Assembly (NCBI GenBank): GCA_945896935.1
Contig: CAMDER010000018.1
Coordinates: 1 to 16,941, forward strand
Direction: 5' to 3'
DNA: 16,941 nt
Source of the DNA: Bifidobacterium breve
GTDB lineage: Bacteria > Actinomycetota > Acidimicrobiia > Acidimicrobiales > Ilumatobacteraceae
Shown here: piece by piece, positions 13,487 through 16,941 of the stretch
Position numbering within the stretch: position 1 is the first letter of the stretch
How the letters are laid out: the number at the start of each line of letters is the position of its first letter
Position numbers and translations under genes: made by a program
Notes under the pieces: model-generated
What the model was told of the DNA's origin: nothing
Database searches by the model: none
Seen by the model: only the letters and a program-made list of their open reading frames with translations

Positions 13487-15207
13487 GACGGTTGCGACAC
13501 CATTAAGCACGAGACTGCTTCATCGGGAGTCAACGTGATGATTACTCCAGGAGATCCATCGGTGGGTGTACTGAGGCGGCTTGCAGGTATTGCAATTCCG
13601 CCTGAAGAACATTCGGCACGTACGAAGGTATATCCCGACTTCGGAGTTTCGGTGATTTGTACTGTCCGCGTCGTTGTGCCTTGAGGAAAAGTGAAGTCGA
13701 AGGTGGCTGATGATGATTGTGAAGTATCGAGGTCTCGCACACCAACGTCGGTCGTGTACGACCAAGTTCCAGTGGCCTCAGATAGTGCTCCTGCTTGTTC
13801 AATGCGCTTTTGTAGGGTGATTGTTCCGCCACAAACTGCCGCACTAATTGATCGCAAAACGTTTCCTAGTTGAGCAAACGAAGCAGAGTTGGCGGGTAAG
13901 AAAAAGTCGGCTGCTGAGGCATTGCCGGGATTGGTTGGTCCAGTTCCGTTCCAGACCACATTGCCGACTACTGACTTCATGCGACCTTGGTTGGTCGTGC
14001 TGGCATCGTTGCCCACCAAAATTCCGACAATTCGTGCACCGGTACCGCGTCCGTAGTTGGCGGCAGTTACTGCACGCGACAGATCGCTGGTATTGAAACG
14101 CGCGTCACCGTCGTTAGGAGTATTCGTACGATTGCGATTTGGTTCTCCATCAGAAATGAAAACTACAAGTTCTGGCAATTGAGAGAACGCAGTTCCAGAA
14201 GTAGTTCTGAACGCTTGCCATAAGCCGTCTTCCCAATTCGTTCCAGGCCCCCAGCGGGCGTTGCTCAAGTCCTGATTATCAACCTTGGTACGCATCGCAG
14301 TGAGGTTGGTCGATGGATTGAGGATGTTGACGTATTGGCCAGCGGTTGTCGGGTAATACGAATATGCCGAAACATCGAAACCGACGATGCGCAAATAAGT
14401 TGGGGTCCCCGAAAAAGCATCGATAAACCCGAGTGCTGCATTGACAAGTGAGGTTGCGCCTCCTTGTGAGGGAATCGAGCTTGACGTGTCAAGGACAACG
14501 GTGACGGTCCCGCCACAACGCGTTGGGGGAGCAGAAGGATCAATGATTCCACCGGTGTAGTCGGTGGGCAGTTGATCTTGAGATGAGAGTCCGGCTCCAC
14601 CGGTTGTAAATTCTTCGCCGCTACCAAAGGTGACTTGGACATCTTCACCAATCGGCCGAAGGACGACTTGATTACGAGAAGTCACAGTGACTGCGTGAAT
14701 TGGCGATTGAGTTGGGTTCCAAGTAACTGGAGGCGCGGCGAGTTGATGAGCAACTCCAACTTTTGTCAATGTCTGCGTTGTGAGTCCGACATTGCGAATT
14801 TCATAACGCTGTAGTTGCCATTCCTCGCCGACCTGAACATACCGATATGAAACGACATAATTTGTGGTGACATCACTTGTTGAAATGTCGGCACGGTTGA
14901 GAGTGAGAACATTGGTGCCAGGCAAAGTTGTTCTAGGACTTGGTTGGTGCAAAGGGTCAATATTGCGACTTGATGCAGATGCAAGATCATTGGGAATCCA
15001 TGCTTGTAGAAATGTGATGTCCTTTGATTCTGACAAATGGTCTTTAATGGGACGCTCGGTCCGAAGAATCACAATCATTGCTGCCGAAAGGCTGGACATG
15101 ATAATCCCAAGAATTGTCACGGTAATGAGCAGTTCAACCAAAGTCATACCGCGATCGCGTTGACCAGATTGATGTTTGGCTTTATGAAATTGAGCGCGGG
15201 AACACAT
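13483..15207 (-). CDS. Modular type IV pilin carrying a von Willebrand factor A domain
   Basis: A 574-residue protein with three parts. Residues 1-50 are a class III prepilin N-terminus: leader ending QRDRG, cleavage G20-M21, MTLVE with Glu25 at +5, and a hydrophobic helix to about 48. Residues 51-230 form a pilin-like stalk with a predicted beta-rich body. Residues 233-457 form a vWA domain with a full MIDAS: D240-x-S242-x-S244 in VVLDTSSS, T323 in GTNWEDG, D353 in FISDGEPN. Residues 461-574 resemble a Cna-B/prealbumin-like domain (ITLQKRIEQAG start, VQITETPKSGYTFVRAEC late). Cys231 and Cys459, each followed by GGT, bracket the vWA domain and may be disulfide-bonded; Cys533 and Cys567 may pair. 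It overlaps both neighbours (26 bases upstream, ATGA downstream). Probable metal-dependent adhesin at a pilus tip. Confidence 0.9.
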   Translation of the reverse strand: MCSRAQFHKAKHQSGQRDRGMTLVELLITVTILGIIMSSLSAAMIVILRTERPIKDHLSESKDITFLQAWIPNDLASASSRNIDPLHQPSPRTTLPGTNVLTLNRADISTSDVTTNYVVSYRYVQVGEEWQLQRYEIRNVGLTTQTLTKVGVAHQLAAPPVTWNPTQSPIHAVTVTSRNQVVLRPIGEDVQVTFGSGEEFTTGGAGLSSQDQLPTDYTGGIIDPSAPPTRCGGTVTVVLDTSSSIPSQGGATSLVNAALGFIDAFSGTPTYLRIVGFDVSAYSYYPTTAGQYVNILNPSTNLTAMRTKVDNQDLSNARWGPGTNWEDGLWQAFRTTSGTAFSQLPELVVFISDGEPNRNRTNTPNDGDARFNTSDLSRAVTAANYGRGTGARIVGILVGNDASTTNQGRMKSVVGNVVWNGTGPTNPGNASAADFFLPANSASFAQLGNVLRSISAAVCGGTITLQKRIEQAGALSEATGTWSYTTDVGVRDLDTSQSSSATFDFTFPQGTTTRTVQITETPKSGYTFVRAECSSGGIAIPASRLSTPTDGSPGVIITLTPDEAVSCLMVSQPS

Positions 15208-15676
15208 TGCTCTTCACCACTTCCAGCGACTTTGAGTAACCCGATGGTGATGTCACCATGAAGGTAATGCGTTGCAGAGTGCGAGCCGTTGTGAGTGATG
15301 CGGTCTCATTGCATTCGGTGCCAGAAAGTCCGTTTGTTGTGATCCACGTTCCCGATGACACCGAAGTTGTGTTCCAGAAGAACATCCCCGTCAATGTGAC
15401 TGAACTCGTGGGCCAATCGACAGTTCCTGCGGCGGCTTGAATGATGGGCAGGTACCCACCATTGCTGTTGTTGGTGGGACATGGAATGTAGGCGTAGTTT
15501 GCCAAGCGATCGGCAGCGCTACCCAAGACTGCTTCCACTTTGGCTTGTTCGTCAGAAAATCTCGACAAACGGATGGCTGACCACATGGCTCCGAGAACCC
15601 CAGAGACCACGATGCCCATTAAGGCAACGGCAATGACGACTTCAATGAGGCTTGAACCTCGGTCGTATCTTTTCAT
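15182..15676 (-). CDS. Small type IV pilin-like protein (PilV/GspI-like)
   Basis: A 164-residue prepilin and first gene of the cassette. The leader is only seven residues (MKRYDRG); cleavage at G7-S8 leaves SSLIE with Glu12 at +5, followed by a hydrophobic helix VVIAVALMGIVVSGVLGAMW (13-32) and an amphipathic continuation to about 60. The globular head (61-164) is beta-rich and holds Cys66 and Cys122, likely a disulfide. Size and first position before a J-like and a K-like protein fit the PilV/GspI role of the tip complex. The ATG has AGGA six bases upstream. It is preceded by 112 bases that separate it from the CoA-transferase gene, where I find no convincing promoter boxes. A major-pilin role is less likely, given the company it keeps. 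Confidence 0.88.
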   Translation of the reverse strand: MKRYDRGSSLIEVVIAVALMGIVVSGVLGAMWSAIRLSRFSDEQAKVEAVLGSAADRLANYAYIPCPTNNSNGGYLPIIQAAAGTVDWPTSSVTLTGMFFWNTTSVSSGTWITTNGLSGTECNETASLTTARTLQRITFMVTSPSGYSKSLEVVKSNVFPRSIS

Positions 15677-15788
15677 GGTGGTCCTACTTCAGTGAACGTC
15701 GTGTAATCAACACGTCATTCATCGGCGCGAGGACCGTCTTGGATTGTCAGGAAATTGTTAAGAAGAGATCAAACCCTCAGAATCAGAT

Positions 15789-16941
15789 CTAAAAAATGAC
15801 TCCGGCTGCCCGCAAGGCCGCAGCATCAAGCCCAACTTCGGCGACTACTTCGTCGCTGTGTTGTCCTGGGCTGGGGGCCAGGCGGCCAGGTTGGGCTGGA
15901 GTTGCCGAAAACCGCGCTGCTGGACGAGGCTCGCGAAGTCGACCAGCCACAGGGTGCTCGCGTTCGACGAATACCTGGTTGTTGCGAATTTGGGGCTGTT
16001 GTGGCAGATCGGCCAGCGTCACGACAGAAGCGGCCGGAACGTCAAATGATTGAGCACGCGCAACAAATTCGTCGGTGGGTTGTTGTGCTGAGAGTTCAGT
16101 CATCAAAGGGACCAACTCTGAGGCGTTCATGGTGCGTCCGGCCATTGTTGCAAAGCGCTCGTCGTCGGCAAGTTCGGGATGACCAAAGGTTTGGCATAGT
16201 CCACGGAATTCGCTATCGCTGACAACCGAGACGGCGGCGAATCCGTCTTTGAGTCGCGTGATGCCGTAGTTCTGTCCAATCGTCGGAGTGCGGTTGGCAT
16301 CATCGTCGAGCAACACCGCATCCATGCCCGAATCTGGCCACATAAATGAAACCGCGGCATCGAGCATTGCTAAAACAATGTGCTGACCGTCGGCGTTGCC
16401 CGCAGCGCGGGCGTACAACGCTGAAGAAATTGCTTGAGCCGCGGTGAGCGATGTGACTTTGTCGCACAAGAGAGTACGAAACAATGATGGCTCACCATTG
16501 CGCGGATCGGTTTGCACACTCGCAAGACCAGACGCTGCTTGAATGACATTGTCATAGACGCGATGTCCACTGTTAGGTCCATCGGGCCCGTAACCACTGA
16601 TACTCACATAAATCAGATTGGGATTGACTGCTTTCAGATCTTCGTAACCAATTCCGAGTCGCTCAACTGCACCGGGTCGAAAGTTTTGAATGACGACGTC
16701 GGCAGTTTCGGCAAGCTTTTTGAGAACCGCGACACCTTGTTCACTTTTGAGATCGACAACGAGCGAGCGCTTGCCCCGGTTGTTGTTCACGAAAATGCCG
16801 GTCATTCCGCCTTTGGCTGAGCCGATGTAGCGCATGAAGTCACCGATACCGGGAGATTCGACCTTGATGACGTCGGCGCCCTGGTCGGCCAGCATCATGG
16901 CGGCGAGTGGGCCAGAGATCATGACCGACAAGTCAAGAACT
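15789..16941 (-). CDS. CaiB/BaiF family (class III) CoA-transferase, N-terminus cut by window edge
   Basis: At least 383 residues of a class III CoA-transferase, which moves CoA between carboxylic acids in the cytoplasm. The visible frame begins VLDLSVMISGPLAAMMLADQ, the usual family start minus perhaps 5-15 residues, and runs to the window end, so the TTG/ATG near 16922-16931 are internal. Conserved marks are GADVIKVESPGIGD, the NNNRGKRSLVVDLKSEQG block, NFRPGAVERLGIGYEDL, and SISGYGPDGP. The catalytic Asp is in LLCDKVTSLTAAQAI, its codon at 16461-16463. The C-terminus (FSATPAQPGRLAPSPGQHSDEVVAEVG) is also typical. Substrates cannot be predicted. Not obviously co-transcribed with the pilin genes: 112 bases separate them. 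Confidence 0.94.
   Translation of the reverse strand, partial: VLDLSVMISGPLAAMMLADQGADVIKVESPGIGDFMRYIGSAKGGMTGIFVNNNRGKRSLVVDLKSEQGVAVLKKLAETADVVIQNFRPGAVERLGIGYEDLKAVNPNLIYVSISGYGPDGPNSGHRVYDNVIQAASGLASVQTDPRNGEPSLFRTLLCDKVTSLTAAQAISSALYARAAGNADGQHIVLAMLDAAVSFMWPDSGMDAVLLDDDANRTPTIGQNYGITRLKDGFAAVSVVSDSEFRGLCQTFGHPELADDERFATMAGRTMNASELVPLMTELSAQQPTDEFVARAQSFDVPAASVVTLADLPQQPQIRNNQVFVEREHPVAGRLREPRPAARFSATPAQPGRLAPSPGQHSDEVVAEVGLDAAALRAAGVIF

Noticed and set aside
15700..15714. CGTGT-AATCA-ACACG inverted repeat upstream of the pilin cassette
   Set aside because: Five-base arms occur often by chance, and no second site or promoter box supports an operator.

Overview
The window looks like chromosomal DNA of a free-living actinobacterium. 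My best guess is a planktonic or soil member of the class Acidimicrobiia. The reasons are a base composition that is not strongly GC-rich, a Bmp-type ABC uptake system, abundant acyl-CoA enzymes, a CoxG/MocA-like pair, the actinobacterial DUF501-Ppx gene pair, and GTG/TTG and candidate leaderless starts. The taxonomy is inference. I see no rRNA, tRNA, CRISPR array, insertion sequence or phage gene, and no gap above 300 bases without a gene.

Layout. 1-2624 (minus): the upstream end of a Bmp-type (nucleoside or purine) ABC importer. It holds the lipoprotein binding protein, a perfect 13-bp hairpin, and a double-NBD ATPase cut by the left edge; permeases probably follow outside. 2749-4932 (minus): a run of NUDT19-like Nudix hydrolase, unknown acidic protein and crotonase. 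5001-6211 (plus): a second crotonase, then a small His-rich protein with its own promoter and the best Shine-Dalgarno of the window. 6223-9592 (minus): five tightly packed or overlapping genes (MocA-like nucleotidyltransferase, CoxG, DUF501, Ppx/GppA, GNAT acetyltransferase). 9700-10380 (plus): secreted NlpC/P60 cell-wall peptidase. 10386-11042 (minus): lipoprotein. 11125-11994 (plus): polytopic membrane protein of unknown function. 12014-15676 (minus): three coupled type IV pilin-like genes. 15789 to the right edge (minus): a CaiB/BaiF CoA-transferase lacking its first residues.

The most interesting part is the three-gene pilin cassette. A small pilin is followed by a modular pilin that carries a von Willebrand factor A domain with a complete MIDAS plus a C-terminal Cna-B/prealbumin-like region. 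Last comes a large PilX/GspK-like pilin that has the prepilin-like leader, lacks Glu+5 and has a repetitive beta-rich body. Order and features resemble the GspI-J-K (PilV-W-X) tip complex, with the middle subunit converted into an adhesin. No pilus motor, platform, major pilin or peptidase gene is in the window, so the cassette would have to work with machinery encoded elsewhere.

A second theme is acyl-CoA chemistry: two crotonases with altered catalytic positions, a CoA-diphosphatase-like Nudix protein and a class III CoA-transferase. A third is the five-gene operon that joins CO-dehydrogenase-type accessory genes to polyphosphate/ppGpp metabolism.
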